A stretch of 64,000 nt of DNA. Source: an uncultured bacterium (GTDB lineage: Bacteria > Spirochaetota > Leptospiria > Leptospirales > Leptonemataceae). This document shows, one piece after another, positions 28,245 to 37,727 of this stretch. The stretch lies in NCBI GenBank assembly GCA_937928085.1, contig CALFVU010000013.1, forward strand, positions 1 through 64,000, written 5' to 3'. Within the stretch, counting starts at the first letter, position 1; the number at the start of each line of letters is the position of its first letter. The translations under genes and the position numbers were made by a program. A model generated the notes under the pieces. It made no database searches, was not told the origin of the DNA, and saw only the letters and a list, made by a program, of their open reading frames with translations.

Positions 28245-29786
28245 TTAATAATCAAAGGTAAGATATTCTATTTTTAATTCTGAGTTTTTGGAAAAATGAT
28301 TTTTTATGATAACTTTGTTTTCCGCTTCGTCAAAATAAACCAGTTGGTTATAATCAAATAAATCGATTTCTTGTTCGTTAATCCAAATTCGGATAGTATT
28401 CGGAATTGGAATTTTTGATAAAGAATAACCAGAATATTTAGCAAGCAATGAAAATATGACTTTGCGTAAGTAATCATCGTAATACGAACTACATATACTC
28501 GAAGTAAAAGCATTTGTTTCATCTGCTAAAATGTTATAATTGATTGAGTTTTTGATTGCTTCTTCGAAATTTTCATAACTTCCTTGAACATTCGATTTTC
28601 CGGTTTCTCCTATGCAATCTCCTAAAGTTCCCTTTGTATTTAAAGGGATGATACTATAAAATGGTATCTTGTTTTTTAAGAAATGATTATTTCTTATGTT
28701 AAATATTTTTTTGTTGAGTAAAAAATATGAATCGCTTTTGTCAGTTATACAAAGTATGGATAAACGATTATAAGATTGATTTTCGTTGCATTTAGAATCT
28801 GTTAAGAATTTTTCAACTTGATGCATACAAGATTCATAATATTGATTTCTGATTTTAAAAATTTCACTTTTTGTGATGGTTTCTATATCGGAAGTAAATG
28901 GAACTTTTAATTTGCAATCTTCAGTGGTAAGGATACCTATTTTGATTCCCAGTCCAAAATCTTTCGATAAATTTATAATATTATTTATAATATTTTTTAG
29001 TAAAATAAGTCTATTTTTCATTGTATATGAGTTATCTATAGCGAATAACAAATTAGGTGAATCAAAATTATGTTTAAGTTCAAAATCATCTCTATGGGGT
29101 TTAATATTCAAAGTTTTAGGTATTATATTGGTTACAGATAATAGATGTTGAATGTTGAATTCATTTTTATAATAAAATTCTTCTGGAGTAGATAAAATAG
29201 TTAAAAATTTACTATCCGGAGTTTCAAAAAAAACAAAATGAATATAAAAAATTAAATATTTTTTGTTTGAATTTTTCGTTTCTCTATGAGAATTAAAAAC
29301 GAATAATGGTTCTACTTTTAGAATTTGAAAAATTTTATTTTGTAATTCAAGTAAAGAAAAAGATTTGATTAACACTACTTTAAGAAAAACTTCTTCTTTG
29401 TAATAATAATGGTTTATGATTTCTATACATTGATTCCATTTTTTTTCCAAACAACCTACGTTTTTTAATGAGGGTTGGATTTTTGTTGTTTTTTTTAGAA
29501 TCAAATGAAATCCATTTTTAGCTATGATTTCTGAATTTGCAAATCGAGAAACCAATTCTTGTGTTAATTTTGATAAATTTTGATTGTTTTGTAATTTTTT
29601 AAAACTGATAACACTTTCGTCATTAATAAATGTAAAAAAAGAAGAACTTATTTTTAGAGTAGAAATGAATTCTAAACGTTTTGGAATATATAGATCAAAA
29701 TTTAAAAGATTATAGACAGTATAAGATTCTGCTAATAGGTTAAGTGGAATCCATAAATAGAGAAATATTTTTTTCACAATTAACAT
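28245..29786 (-). CDS. exported VWA-domain protein, divergent tandem paralogue
   Basis: 513 residues with a hydrophobic signal (about residues 1-20). The VWA fold begins near 245 with LLFAIDNSYTMKNR; the metal site reads Asp251-x-Ser253-x-Thr255 instead of DxSxS. The rest of the domain (GIKIGILTTEDCKL, LSILCITDKSDSYFLL) and the C-terminal SLSKIPIPNTIRIWINEQEI parallel the neighbouring lipoprotein at 29895-31604, so the two are tandem duplicates. This copy lacks a lipobox and the Ser/Asn-rich linker. A GTG three codons after the ATG would give a start like that of its paralogue. VWA domains bind protein ligands through a divalent metal; the ligand is unknown. Confidence 0.75.
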   Translation of the reverse strand: MLIVKKIFLYLWIPLNLLAESYTVYNLLNFDLYIPKRLEFISTLKISSSFFTFINDESVISFKKLQNNQNLSKLTQELVSRFANSEIIAKNGFHLILKKTTKIQPSLKNVGCLEKKWNQCIEIINHYYYKEEVFLKVVLIKSFSLLELQNKIFQILKVEPLFVFNSHRETKNSNKKYLIFYIHFVFFETPDSKFLTILSTPEEFYYKNEFNIQHLLSVTNIIPKTLNIKPHRDDFELKHNFDSPNLLFAIDNSYTMKNRLILLKNIINNIINLSKDFGLGIKIGILTTEDCKLKVPFTSDIETITKSEIFKIRNQYYESCMHQVEKFLTDSKCNENQSYNRLSILCITDKSDSYFLLNKKIFNIRNNHFLKNKIPFYSIIPLNTKGTLGDCIGETGKSNVQGSYENFEEAIKNSINYNILADETNAFTSSICSSYYDDYLRKVIFSLLAKYSGYSLSKIPIPNTIRIWINEQEIDLFDYNQLVYFDEAENKVIIKNHFSKNSELKIEYLTFDY

Positions 29787-29814
29787 TTGATTTGATTTTT
29801 TATATAAATCAAGA

Positions 29815-29844
29815 CTAAAAATTGCTCCCCTTTATTTGGGGAGC
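29815..29844 (-). terminator. rho-independent terminator between the two VWA genes
   Basis: Read on the minus strand, a perfect GC-rich 7-bp stem (GCTCCCC / GGGGAGC, 29844-29838 with 29830-29824) with a seven-base AT loop is followed by AATTTTT (to 29817). It lies about 50 bases past the stop of the larger VWA lipoprotein gene and before the second, so the downstream copy probably has a separate, weaker or read-through supply of transcript. Confidence 0.75.
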
Positions 29845-29894
29845 CAAAGTGAGGCTATTTTTTTCATTATTCGGAGGCGAAAAATGAAAAAGAA

Positions 29895-31604
29895 TTAATT
29901 CTGATATGATTGATAAGCAATTTGAATTAACGAACCAACAGATGGGATTCTTCCCGTAAAAACAATTTTATTTTCTGAAGATATATATTTATAACCTGTT
30001 TGACCATTAGTTGGAGTAGATGTTCTTACGATTTCAGTTCCATTAATGTAGACTCTTATTGTAGAGGAGATAGGAATCCTTGAAAGGGCATAAGAAGAAG
30101 CTTGAGCTGCGACTTGATCCGCAAGTTGTTGTAAAAAAGCTCCGTAGTTTTCTCCGCAAATACTGGAAACAGCACCACCTGTCTCAACTGCTAAAGTTTG
30201 AGGATTTAAAGCTGCTATAGAAAAGACGCTTTGATCAAAATTATAATAAACGTTAGCATTTCCGTTTACTCCAACACAAGAGCCGTATTGACCAGAGGAG
30301 TCTAATGGCATAATAGAGTAGAATGTAATTTGTTTGTCTTTAAAAATATTATCATTGTAATCGAATTTTGGTTGGTTTGTATGTTGACTATCGTCCCATT
30401 TTGTATATGCATCACTTTCATCTGTAATGCAAATAACTGCTAATTTAGAGTTATTTTGAGGATAACTACTTATAGATCCTAAGTTTCCTTTTCCATTTGT
30501 TAAGATAGCACCCTGACGATTTGGAGAAGAAGTAGATAATGCTTTTTCTGCATAATAAATGCAACTTTCTCTACCAGAACCATTTATACCTGCGTTAATA
30601 TCATTTTCAAATTGACTTCTGTTATTGGTAAAGCCAATTCCACGTAAGTTAGAATTATCTGTTGTAATTGTACCTATCTGAAAATCTACACCTAAAGTAT
30701 TAAGTCTATCAAAGAACAGTAAAGAATTATGGATCACTGCTTGCTGTTCTTCACTCATAGAACCAGAATTATCCACAACGAATAGAAAATCTGCTTTTGG
30801 AGGTTCATCAGCATATAAAGTGTCTATAAAATTTTCTGGATTTTGAGACGGACCCACATTCGTTCCATCGGTTAAACTTCCCAATTCGTCTTCTACATTA
30901 GAGTAATTTGAAACTGTAGTTACTCCTACAAGAATTACCGCATTGTGATTCGTATCTTGCGTTGCTTGTATTATTACTCTAAATTGAGTATCTAAATTCG
31001 CACCATTAGGATCTTCTGGAAAATTGGATACGTTACCACTTCCATCCACTGTACCTATCAAAGCAATTAAATCGTTTCTTACGTTATTTGCTGTGCTTTC
31101 ATTCTTTAAAGTTAGTTGTAAATGGACTAATTCTGTTGGAAGAATTGCATTTGTCAATGGTTGTCTGCTAATCAAACTATATCCATTCGTTGCAATTTGT
31201 GACCAATTAGAGATACTCAATAAAATTCTGTCTAATAAACAAGAAACATTGGCACAACTAGGAACTACTGAACCAAAAGCATTTGTATTTGCATCCGGAC
31301 CTGCTAAAACAACTCCTTCGAAAGCACCACTTGGGTTTGTTTGTAAGCTAAAATTTGTATTATCAAATGTGATCGTTAAGCCTGAGTTTCCTGCATTGGT
31401 AGAGCTTGAATTTGTATTTTCAGAGTTATTAGTGTTTTGGTTTGAATTTTCAGAAATAAAGGGTACGGTGGTCGTGTAAGAACTATTATTAGAGATTGAA
31501 TTTTGCTCTGCTAAATCACTAAAGAGCCATAATAACGGAGTTTTTTTCTTTCCACATGCACTTACAACTACTAAAGCAACAATTAAAAGAAGTATTTTCT
31601 TCAC
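29895..31604 (-). CDS. VWA-domain lipoprotein
   Basis: 569 residues. The signal MKKILLLIVALVVVSAC ends in a good lipobox with Cys17. Residues 34-76 are Ser/Asn-rich, a flexible tether. The VWA domain starts near 273: FLFVVDNSGSMSEEQ contains the metal-site D278-x-S280-x-S282, followed by FQIGTITTDNSN and LAVICITDESDAYTKW. The C-terminal region (SICGENYGAFLQQLADQVA, IPISSTIRVYING) is shared with the next gene. Start is GTG at 31604 behind a strong AAGGAGG. Likely outer-membrane or periplasm-facing surface protein; the ligand is unknown. Expression appears well supported, with its own terminator downstream. Confidence 0.82.
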   Translation of the reverse strand: MKKILLLIVALVVVSACGKKKTPLLWLFSDLAEQNSISNNSSYTTTVPFISENSNQNTNNSENTNSSSTNAGNSGLTITFDNTNFSLQTNPSGAFEGVVLAGPDANTNAFGSVVPSCANVSCLLDRILLSISNWSQIATNGYSLISRQPLTNAILPTELVHLQLTLKNESTANNVRNDLIALIGTVDGSGNVSNFPEDPNGANLDTQFRVIIQATQDTNHNAVILVGVTTVSNYSNVEDELGSLTDGTNVGPSQNPENFIDTLYADEPPKADFLFVVDNSGSMSEEQQAVIHNSLLFFDRLNTLGVDFQIGTITTDNSNLRGIGFTNNRSQFENDINAGINGSGRESCIYYAEKALSTSSPNRQGAILTNGKGNLGSISSYPQNNSKLAVICITDESDAYTKWDDSQHTNQPKFDYNDNIFKDKQITFYSIMPLDSSGQYGSCVGVNGNANVYYNFDQSVFSIAALNPQTLAVETGGAVSSICGENYGAFLQQLADQVAAQASSYALSRIPISSTIRVYINGTEIVRTSTPTNGQTGYKYISSENKIVFTGRIPSVGSLIQIAYQSYQN

Positions 31605-31767
31605 AACTTCCTCCTTTTTATAGATTGTTTTTTAAAATATGACGTAAAAAATGATATTTCCTTAAAAAAAATAGTTTATATGGGAATTTCAAACATTCTT
31701 TTGGTTGGTAATTTTAATAAAAAAAGAAAAGCTAATTTAATTTTAATTAAAAAATTCTACAGTTTTA

Positions 31768-31795
31768 TTGACAAGTTTTTTTTTTGATTTAAGAT
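31768..31795 (+). promoter_or_regulatory. candidate promoter of the ECF sigma/anti-sigma operon
   Basis: A perfect TTGACA at 31768-31773, a 16-base mostly T spacer and TAAGAT at 31790-31795 could be a housekeeping promoter about 45 bases upstream of the sigma factor ATG. An autoregulatory ECF promoter would look different; I could not identify one with confidence. Confidence 0.4.
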
Positions 31796-31839
31796 TTATA
31801 CCGTTATCTTTATACATGATATGAACATTTTGATATTTT

Positions 31840-32397
31840 ATGAATCATAATAAAGAAGAAAAGTTAAGAGATTTATTGATTCAATCTATAGAAGGCAACC
31901 AGGATTCGTATAAAATTTTTTTAACCGAATTAATTCCAATTTTAAGATCATTTTTTCAAAAAAAAATTCAAAATTCAAATGATGTAGATGATGTAATTCA
32001 AGAAACATTAATTTCTATTCATAGAGCTTTGCATACATACGATAAACGTATAGCGATTTCTAAATGGATTTATACTATTGCTCACCGTCGATATGTAGAT
32101 TTTATTAGAAAATATTCAAAAACACAAAAAAACAAAGTTGAACTAGAAACAATAATTGAGTTTCCAGCGAATAAAGAAATAGAATTAATTGAGCAATATG
32201 AACAAAGCGACCGCATTAAAAGTGTTTTAAATCTACTTAACGAAAAAGAACAAAAGATTTTTAAAATGTTAAAAGTAGAAAAATTTTCTATAAAAGAAGC
32301 TTCGAAGATATTAAATCTTTCTGAAGGAGCTTTGAAAGTAGCAATTCATAGAATTTATAAGAAAATTAAAAATTTGATTCAACAAAAGGAACTTTAA
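31840..32397 (+). CDS. ECF-type RNA polymerase sigma factor
   Basis: 185 residues, a two-domain sigma-70 family factor without region 1 or 3. Region 2 includes NDVDDVIQETLISIHRALHT and SKWIYTIAHRRYVDFIRKY (about residues 47-95); region 4 includes LLNEKEQKIFKMLKVEKFSIKEASKILNLSEGALKVAIHRI (about residues 128-168), the helix-turn-helix for -35 recognition. The gene directly downstream encodes an NrsF-like membrane protein, its likely anti-sigma. Eight bases separate them. This resembles SigF-NrsF pairs that respond to redox or metal stress, but that link is by analogy. Confidence 0.9.
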   Translation: MNHNKEEKLRDLLIQSIEGNQDSYKIFLTELIPILRSFFQKKIQNSNDVDDVIQETLISIHRALHTYDKRIAISKWIYTIAHRRYVDFIRKYSKTQKNKVELETIIEFPANKEIELIEQYEQSDRIKSVLNLLNEKEQKIFKMLKVEKFSIKEASKILNLSEGALKVAIHRIYKKIKNLIQQKEL

Positions 32398-32404
32398 TAA
32401 AAAA

Positions 32405-33037
32405 ATGAACAAAATTCATTTATTGATTGAACAGCTGTCAAAAGAATTAAAACCTGTAAAAACAAAAAGTTGGAAAATACCCTGTTTTGTATGGTGTTTT
32501 TTGTTTGTTATATTACTGATAGGAAATTATTTTTTTTCTTTATTTTTAGGGATTGGAAAAAAAGACATTTTTGAATTATTATCTTCTTATGTATTTTTAT
32601 TAGGTATTATGACCTTTATAAGTAGTTTTTTATATGTGATGTTTTTATCTCTGCCTGGAAGAAATTATCATATTTGGAAAAAAATTTCGTTTTTTGTTTT
32701 TTCTTTATGGAGTATATCAATCGTAATTGATTTATTGAATAATCAACGATTTGATTTAGAATTTTTTGATGTTTTTCTTTGTAATATTAGCACGATAATT
32801 TTATCAGTTATTTTAGTTTTTTTGGTCGTATATTTTGCTAAAAAAAGATTTGTTTTAGATTGGGATTCTGTAATCATAGGTAGTATTTTAACTTCCTCAG
32901 TTAGCTCTACTCTTTGTTTGAGTTTTATGTGTCAAGATGATACTGTTTCTCATACTTTTTTTGGGCATTATTTGCCAGTAATAATGTTATATGTTATTGT
33001 GCGAATTGGTATTTTTATAAAAAATAAATATTTTTAA
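32405..33037 (+). CDS. NrsF-like (DUF1109) six-helix anti-sigma factor
   Basis: 210 residues with about six membrane helices after a short cytoplasmic N terminus (IEQLSKELKPVKTKSWKIP), which matches the leader of NrsF/DUF1109. Cys126 (VFLCNIS) and Cys176 (SFMCQDDTVSHTFFGH) are 50 residues apart, the same separation I recall for the Caulobacter NrsF cysteines; the trailing H-x5-H is also typical. The role would be to hold the ECF factor at the membrane until thiol or metal stress releases it. The gene's last 23 bases overlap the convergent HATPase-HDOD gene. Confidence 0.75.
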   Translation: MNKIHLLIEQLSKELKPVKTKSWKIPCFVWCFLFVILLIGNYFFSLFLGIGKKDIFELLSSYVFLLGIMTFISSFLYVMFLSLPGRNYHIWKKISFFVFSLWSISIVIDLLNNQRFDLEFFDVFLCNISTIILSVILVFLVVYFAKKRFVLDWDSVIIGSILTSSVSSTLCLSFMCQDDTVSHTFFGHYLPVIMLYVIVRIGIFIKNKYF

Positions 33038-34562
33038 ACTCTTCTTCTAAAGAAATGCAAAGATTTTCGAATTCTTTTTCTTTACCCAATAAATTATAAT
33101 ATTTTAAAACTTTATATTCTATAAAATCATAGGAGAAATTTTTATTTTGAATTTCGTAAATACATTTTGCCAAATAAACGGGATAAACAATGTCGATTTT
33201 ATCTATGCTTATTTGTAGTGGTTTATGCTGATAACGAATTCCATAAGTTACATCTTCTGGAAACTTCCAAATTTCTGCCAAAATAGCTCCTATTTCGGGG
33301 TAGCTAATTCCAATTTCTAACTCTTCAATTATGGATTGATTAAAACTGACCTTATTTTTCGAAAGTAACAAGATTTTTTGAATTTCTTTTGCATCTAGAC
33401 TATGTAATACTAATTTCCCTATTAAATTCAAAATACCAATTATAAAATTTGTTTCTTTTAAAGAATCAATTTTTTGTAATTTTCTCGCATAAAATGCAAT
33501 ACGATTACTATCTAGCCATATTTTTTCAAAGTAGGATTTATTGGTGATTTTAGAAAATGTATTTTTGACTGCATAAATCATCAACAAATGCTTAAGTTGC
33601 TTTAATCCTATGAGATTGATCGAAAGTCTAAGATTCGGAGCTTTATTTCTGGTTATATACCCTGCAGAAGATGCTAATTTTAGAATCTGAGAAACTAAAG
33701 CTGGATCTTTGATAATCTTCTCGATTATATAATCAGTATCCACATTTCCATTGTCACATTTTTCTATTAATTCTTGAATATGTTGAGGAAAAGAAGGTAA
33801 AGAATCTATTTTTTTGTTAATAAGCTCTCTTAAATAACTTTCGATCTTTGGTTTATTTAATTTTAATGGAATTTTAATTGTCGTTATAGTAGAATCTTGA
33901 TTCAATTTAATAGAAAAGTTTTCTTTTGAAATACCACAATTTTCTAATAACGACATTGTCATCAATAAACCTAGTCCTCCTCCTTCAGTGGAATCAATTT
34001 CTTGATAAAAATTCATTTGATGAATATCAATAGCTAATCGACTTTCTATTCTTTCTTTTTCGAAAATATTTGTTTTTACATTATTTTTAAATAAAAACAT
34101 GATATGATTTTCATCGATTGATATTTCAAACAAAAATAAAAAGTTGTATTTGATAAAATCGTATTGTATAGAATTCCAATTTTCTAAAATGGATTCTTTA
34201 AAAACAGGAATGTTATTTGTATAATCATAATAATTATTGATATCTAAATTTTTTTCTATAAAAAAGATTCTTTTTGCAATAGCTTTCATGAAATTCGATA
34301 TTTGCTCAATAACAATAACGTATACAGTTTCAGTTAAAAAAGAAAGATCCAATTCAGAAAAAAGTCTATGTAATATTGCGTGTAGATAGTTTAAAAAAGT
34401 ATCATGATTTGATTGGAAAGTATATGTTAGTTTTTTTTTTGTAATTAAACTATTTACGATTTCGTTTATTTTTTTTTGATCAGTATCTTCTGGGTTAGAG
34501 TGTTTTATAGATTGAGTATTTTGAATCACAATTTTATTTTGTTTTGTAAAATTTAGAGTCAA
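33015..34562 (-). CDS. HATPase-like plus HDOD fusion signalling protein
   Basis: 515 residues. The N-terminal half has a GHKL/histidine-kinase-type ATP-binding region, seen in the G2-box EGGGLGLLMTMSLLENCGI near residue 192, but no phospho-accepting His domain. The C-terminal half is an HDOD domain: LPSFPQHIQELIEKCDNGN, IIKDPALVSQILKLASSAGY and LSINLIGLKQLKHLLMIYAV (residues 254-340). HDOD proteins serve in signal output and often contact HD-GYP or diguanylate enzymes. No receiver domain is attached. The combination is probably a non-kinase ATP-sensing adaptor. Partners are unknown. Confidence 0.75.
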   Translation of the reverse strand: MTLNFTKQNKIVIQNTQSIKHSNPEDTDQKKINEIVNSLITKKKLTYTFQSNHDTFLNYLHAILHRLFSELDLSFLTETVYVIVIEQISNFMKAIAKRIFFIEKNLDINNYYDYTNNIPVFKESILENWNSIQYDFIKYNFLFLFEISIDENHIMFLFKNNVKTNIFEKERIESRLAIDIHQMNFYQEIDSTEGGGLGLLMTMSLLENCGISKENFSIKLNQDSTITTIKIPLKLNKPKIESYLRELINKKIDSLPSFPQHIQELIEKCDNGNVDTDYIIEKIIKDPALVSQILKLASSAGYITRNKAPNLRLSINLIGLKQLKHLLMIYAVKNTFSKITNKSYFEKIWLDSNRIAFYARKLQKIDSLKETNFIIGILNLIGKLVLHSLDAKEIQKILLLSKNKVSFNQSIIEELEIGISYPEIGAILAEIWKFPEDVTYGIRYQHKPLQISIDKIDIVYPVYLAKCIYEIQNKNFSYDFIEYKVLKYYNLLGKEKEFENLCISLEEEFKNIYFL

Positions 34563-34660
34563 CTCAAAAAATTGTAAATTTTTAAAAAAGTTTTATAATA
34601 ATCATAAAATTTATATTTTTATAAAATTGACTGTTTATCAAAAAGATTCATATTATAAAT

Positions 34661-35272
34661 ATGTACGAAAAAATATTTGCATATATTTATGATCCTGTAA
34701 TGAACGGATTAGAAGAAAAGTTTTTGAAAGAAAAAAGAAAAATTTTATTAAAAGATATACAATCTCCTATTTTAGAAATTGGTTCTGGAACAGGCGCTAA
34801 TTTGAGTTTTTATCCAAAGAATTCGAAATTATATCTAATAGAAAAATCACCATATATGATAAAAAAATTTAAAGAAAAAAATTCTATACAAAATTTTTCT
34901 CAAATCATAATTTTAGAAAAAAGAATCGATATGGATATAAATTTCAATCAGTTTCCAAAATTTTCTTCAGTTGTTTCTACACTGGTTTTGTGTTCCGTAA
35001 AAGATTTAGAAAAAACTTTAAAAAATATATATCAATTATTAGACACGAATGGTTGTTTTTACGTTTTGGAGCACATACAGTCTAAAAAGTTCATTTATAA
35101 AAATGTACAAAATATAATATCACCATTCTGGAAGTTATTAGGGGATGGATGCCATATTAATCGAAAAACAGATCAAATTTTAAAAAAATATTTTTACCCC
35201 GTATATGAAGAATATTTTTTTTGGGGTATAGATTTTTATCTTGCGAAACTCAAAAAACAACTTTATACATAA
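34661..35272 (+). CDS. class I SAM-dependent methyltransferase
   Basis: 203 residues with the SAM-binding motif I ILEIGSGTGANLSFYP (residues 37-52) and motif II LYLIEKSPYMIKKFKEK, followed by SSVVSTLVLCSVKDLEKTL and CFYVLEHIQSK, matching the post-I, IV and V elements of UbiE/METTL7-like enzymes. The substrate is unknown. It is divergent from the HATPase-HDOD gene and lies 42 bases ahead of aroC on the same strand. The short C-terminal part (GDGCHINRKTDQILKKYF) resembles the METTL7-like group. Confidence 0.85.
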   Translation: MYEKIFAYIYDPVMNGLEEKFLKEKRKILLKDIQSPILEIGSGTGANLSFYPKNSKLYLIEKSPYMIKKFKEKNSIQNFSQIIILEKRIDMDINFNQFPKFSSVVSTLVLCSVKDLEKTLKNIYQLLDTNGCFYVLEHIQSKKFIYKNVQNIISPFWKLLGDGCHINRKTDQILKKYFYPVYEEYFFWGIDFYLAKLKKQLYT

Positions 35273-35314
35273 AGAGAAATTGACAAAAATCTCATTTAAA
35301 ACTTGATGGAATAG

Positions 35315-36499
35315 ATGTCTTCTACCACAAATCATTTATTTAAGATCACTACATTTGGAGAATCTCACGGTAAAGCAATTGGAGTAGTTATCGAGGGTTG
35401 TCCTGCAGGTCTTGAATTAGATTTTTCTTCTATACAAGCTCAACTAAATCGAAGAAAACCGGGGCAAAGTTATTTAACGACTCAAAGAAAAGAAAAAGAT
35501 GAGTTCGAAGTATTAAGTGGAATTTACGAAGGCAAAACTTTAGGAACTCCACTTTGTTTTGTGGTTTATAATGTTGATGTAAAATCAGAAGATTATTTAA
35601 AATGGGCAGATATTTATAGACCATCTCATGCAGATTATACGTATCATGCTAAATATGGTTATAGAACACCTGTTGGTGGTGGAAGAGCATCAGTAAGAGA
35701 AACCATCGGACGAGTCATTGCTGGTAGTGTTGCTGAACAGATTTTAAAAAATGATTTAAATATAGAAACTATTGCCTGGGTAGATTCTATCGGTACGATT
35801 GAGTCGAATACTTTTCAGAATCCTCCTAAGAGCAGAAACGAAGTAGATCAATCTTTAGTTCGATGTCCGAATTTAGAAATTTCGGAATTGATGATCAAAG
35901 AGATTGAAAAAACAAAAAAAGAAGGAGATTCTTTAGGTGGTACTATTGGGGTAATTATTCGGAATGTCCCACCGGGTTTGGGAGAGCCAGTATTTGATAA
36001 ATTAGATGCGGAGTTAGCAAAAGCTTGCCTTAGTATTCCTGCTTGTAAAGGCTTTGAATGTGGCAGTGGTTTTGCAGGAACTAAAATGAAAGGAAGTGAA
36101 CATAATGATGAGTTTTATATTCCAGACCAAGAATTATTTTTTAATCAAATTGAACAGAATAGACCTATCCAAAAAGTATATGGCATTAAAAACGTTCTGG
36201 ATTTAAAAACAAAGACAAACTATTCTGGTGGAATACAAGGAGGCATATCTAACGGAATGCCTATAATACTACGATTGGCTTTTAAACCTACTGCGACTAT
36301 TCATAAAGTACAAAAAACTGTTACAGAAACCGGTATGCAGATAAATTTACTAGCTGGAGGAAGGCATGATCCCTGCGTACTTCCTCGAGCTGTTCCTATT
36401 GTAGAATCCGTAGTGAATTTAGTATTGATTGATATGTATTATCGACAAAGAGCAATTTATCCCGAATGGTGGCAAAAATATGTTAAAAAAAATTTATAA
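35315..36499 (+). CDS. aroC: chorismate synthase
   Basis: Converts 5-enolpyruvylshikimate-3-phosphate to chorismate using reduced FMN, the last common step of aromatic amino-acid synthesis. 394 residues. The three signatures are visible: [19 protein letters not shown] (residues 15-33), [21 protein letters not shown] (residues 117-137) and [16 protein letters not shown] (residues 349-364). No other aro gene is here. The end overlaps the downstream lipoprotein gene by 20 bases. Confidence 0.96.
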   Translation: MSSTTNHLFKITTFGESHGKAIGVVIEGCPAGLELDFSSIQAQLNRRKPGQSYLTTQRKEKDEFEVLSGIYEGKTLGTPLCFVVYNVDVKSEDYLKWADIYRPSHADYTYHAKYGYRTPVGGGRASVRETIGRVIAGSVAEQILKNDLNIETIAWVDSIGTIESNTFQNPPKSRNEVDQSLVRCPNLEISELMIKEIEKTKKEGDSLGGTIGVIIRNVPPGLGEPVFDKLDAELAKACLSIPACKGFECGSGFAGTKMKGSEHNDEFYIPDQELFFNQIEQNRPIQKVYGIKNVLDLKTKTNYSGGIQGGISNGMPIILRLAFKPTATIHKVQKTVTETGMQINLLAGGRHDPCVLPRAVPIVESVVNLVLIDMYYRQRAIYPEWWQKYVKKNL

Positions 36500-37727
36500 A
36501 ATCATTTATTTATTTTTATTTTTAAATTTTACTAACTGTAGTTTTAAGCAAAAAGATGCTTTATTAGAACCAAGACAATTTATAGAAGAACTAGAAAAAG
36601 TTATAACTCAATATTATTATTACGAGAATTCCATTTCTATCAATCATTATTTAGAGGCTATAAAAATTCTTGAACCTGATATCAAAAATATTAGTACTCA
36701 TAATGCAAAAGAATATTTTGTTGAATATCTTAGAAAATATACAAACAAACCTACGAAAGAAAAAGAAATGATTTATAAAAAAGCTTGTTACTTTTTACTA
36801 AAGAACTTACAAGGTAGAAATCTTTTCTTACCTCCTTCGATAATTCAATCTCAACAAGAAAAAGAAAATACTGCAGGAATTGGCATAATCTTATTCGAAG
36901 AAGCTATGGGCAAAATACTAATTATTGATGTTTTAGAAGGTTCACCAGCTTATATTGCAGAGATTAAACCAAATCAGTATTTACAAGCAATTGATGGTGT
37001 TTCTATAGATAATTTCTTTATAGAAGAAGTAGTTGCTAAAATCAAAGGCAAACCTAAAACATCAGTACAATTAACAATACAAGGAATTAATTTTACTTTG
37101 TATAGAAGTAATTTAAATATCATTCCTCTTAGAAAAACATTTTGGAATATTAACAATAAAAAAATTTTATATCTTCAGATTCGTTTCTTGACAAATGGTA
37201 TAGAAGAATTACTTAAGCAAGAATTATTTAATGCATCCAGTATTGATTATTTAATTTTAGATTTACGATATGTTTCTGCAGGAATAATCGAAGAAATTTT
37301 TAAAGTTTCTGATTTATTTTTACCTAAAGCAAAAGTTTTAAAAATTCATATTAAAAGCGAAAAGCCAATTGAGTTCACTACATCTGAGAATATTTTTTAT
37401 ACAGGTAAAATAATTGTTTTGGTTCAAGAAAAATCTTCTCCTTTTGCATTTGCATTAGCTAGAATATTAGAGAATTCAGAAAAGGTCACCATTATAGGAC
37501 CGAATTTAAATGTACCAGTTTATATTGGAAATCAAATATTGATAGAGAAAAATAATCAAAACAATGGAGCATTTTATATAACTAGTGGTTTTGTTGAATT
37601 TTTTGAAAGTCAAAATAAAAAAAATAAAATCTATATGGAAACCTATGTTCCTAATTATCCTCCTGGAACTGAACCTAATCGAAATGATTTATTCCATAAA
37701 AAATTATTAGAACTTATTGAAAAATGA
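36480..37727 (+). CDS. lipoprotein with PDZ and catalytically degenerate S41 (Ctp-like) domain
   Basis: Start chosen at 36480, giving a signal with lipobox FTNC (Cys20); an upstream in-frame ATG at 36429 would bury it. Residues about 130-200 form a PDZ domain ([40 protein letters not shown]). A Ctp/S41 core follows ([27 protein letters not shown]). In active enzymes the nucleophile sits in SASA and the base in GKG; here those positions fall at Pro321 and Pro346 (KSSPFAFAL and GPNLNVPV), so neither catalytic residue is kept. It is probably a peptide-binding or scaffold lipoprotein. The alignment is by eye. It overlaps aroC by 20 bases and the SDR gene by four. Confidence 0.7.
   Translation: MLKKIYKIIYLFLFLNFTNCSFKQKDALLEPRQFIEELEKVITQYYYYENSISINHYLEAIKILEPDIKNISTHNAKEYFVEYLRKYTNKPTKEKEMIYKKACYFLLKNLQGRNLFLPPSIIQSQQEKENTAGIGIILFEEAMGKILIIDVLEGSPAYIAEIKPNQYLQAIDGVSIDNFFIEEVVAKIKGKPKTSVQLTIQGINFTLYRSNLNIIPLRKTFWNINNKKILYLQIRFLTNGIEELLKQELFNASSIDYLILDLRYVSAGIIEEIFKVSDLFLPKAKVLKIHIKSEKPIEFTTSENIFYTGKIIVLVQEKSSPFAFALARILENSEKVTIIGPNLNVPVYIGNQILIEKNNQNNGAFYITSGFVEFFESQNKKNKIYMETYVPNYPPGTEPNRNDLFHKKLLELIEK

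Noticed and set aside
29872-29898. GGAGGCG followed by ATG AAA AAG AAT TAA on the plus strand, a possible leader peptide
   Set aside because: Only four codons, and there is no downstream plus-strand gene; chance or the remains of an old start.
31024-31479. Open frame of about 151 codons on the plus strand
   Set aside because: It is antisense to the VWA lipoprotein's Ser/Asn-rich and adjoining region, with no upstream signals.
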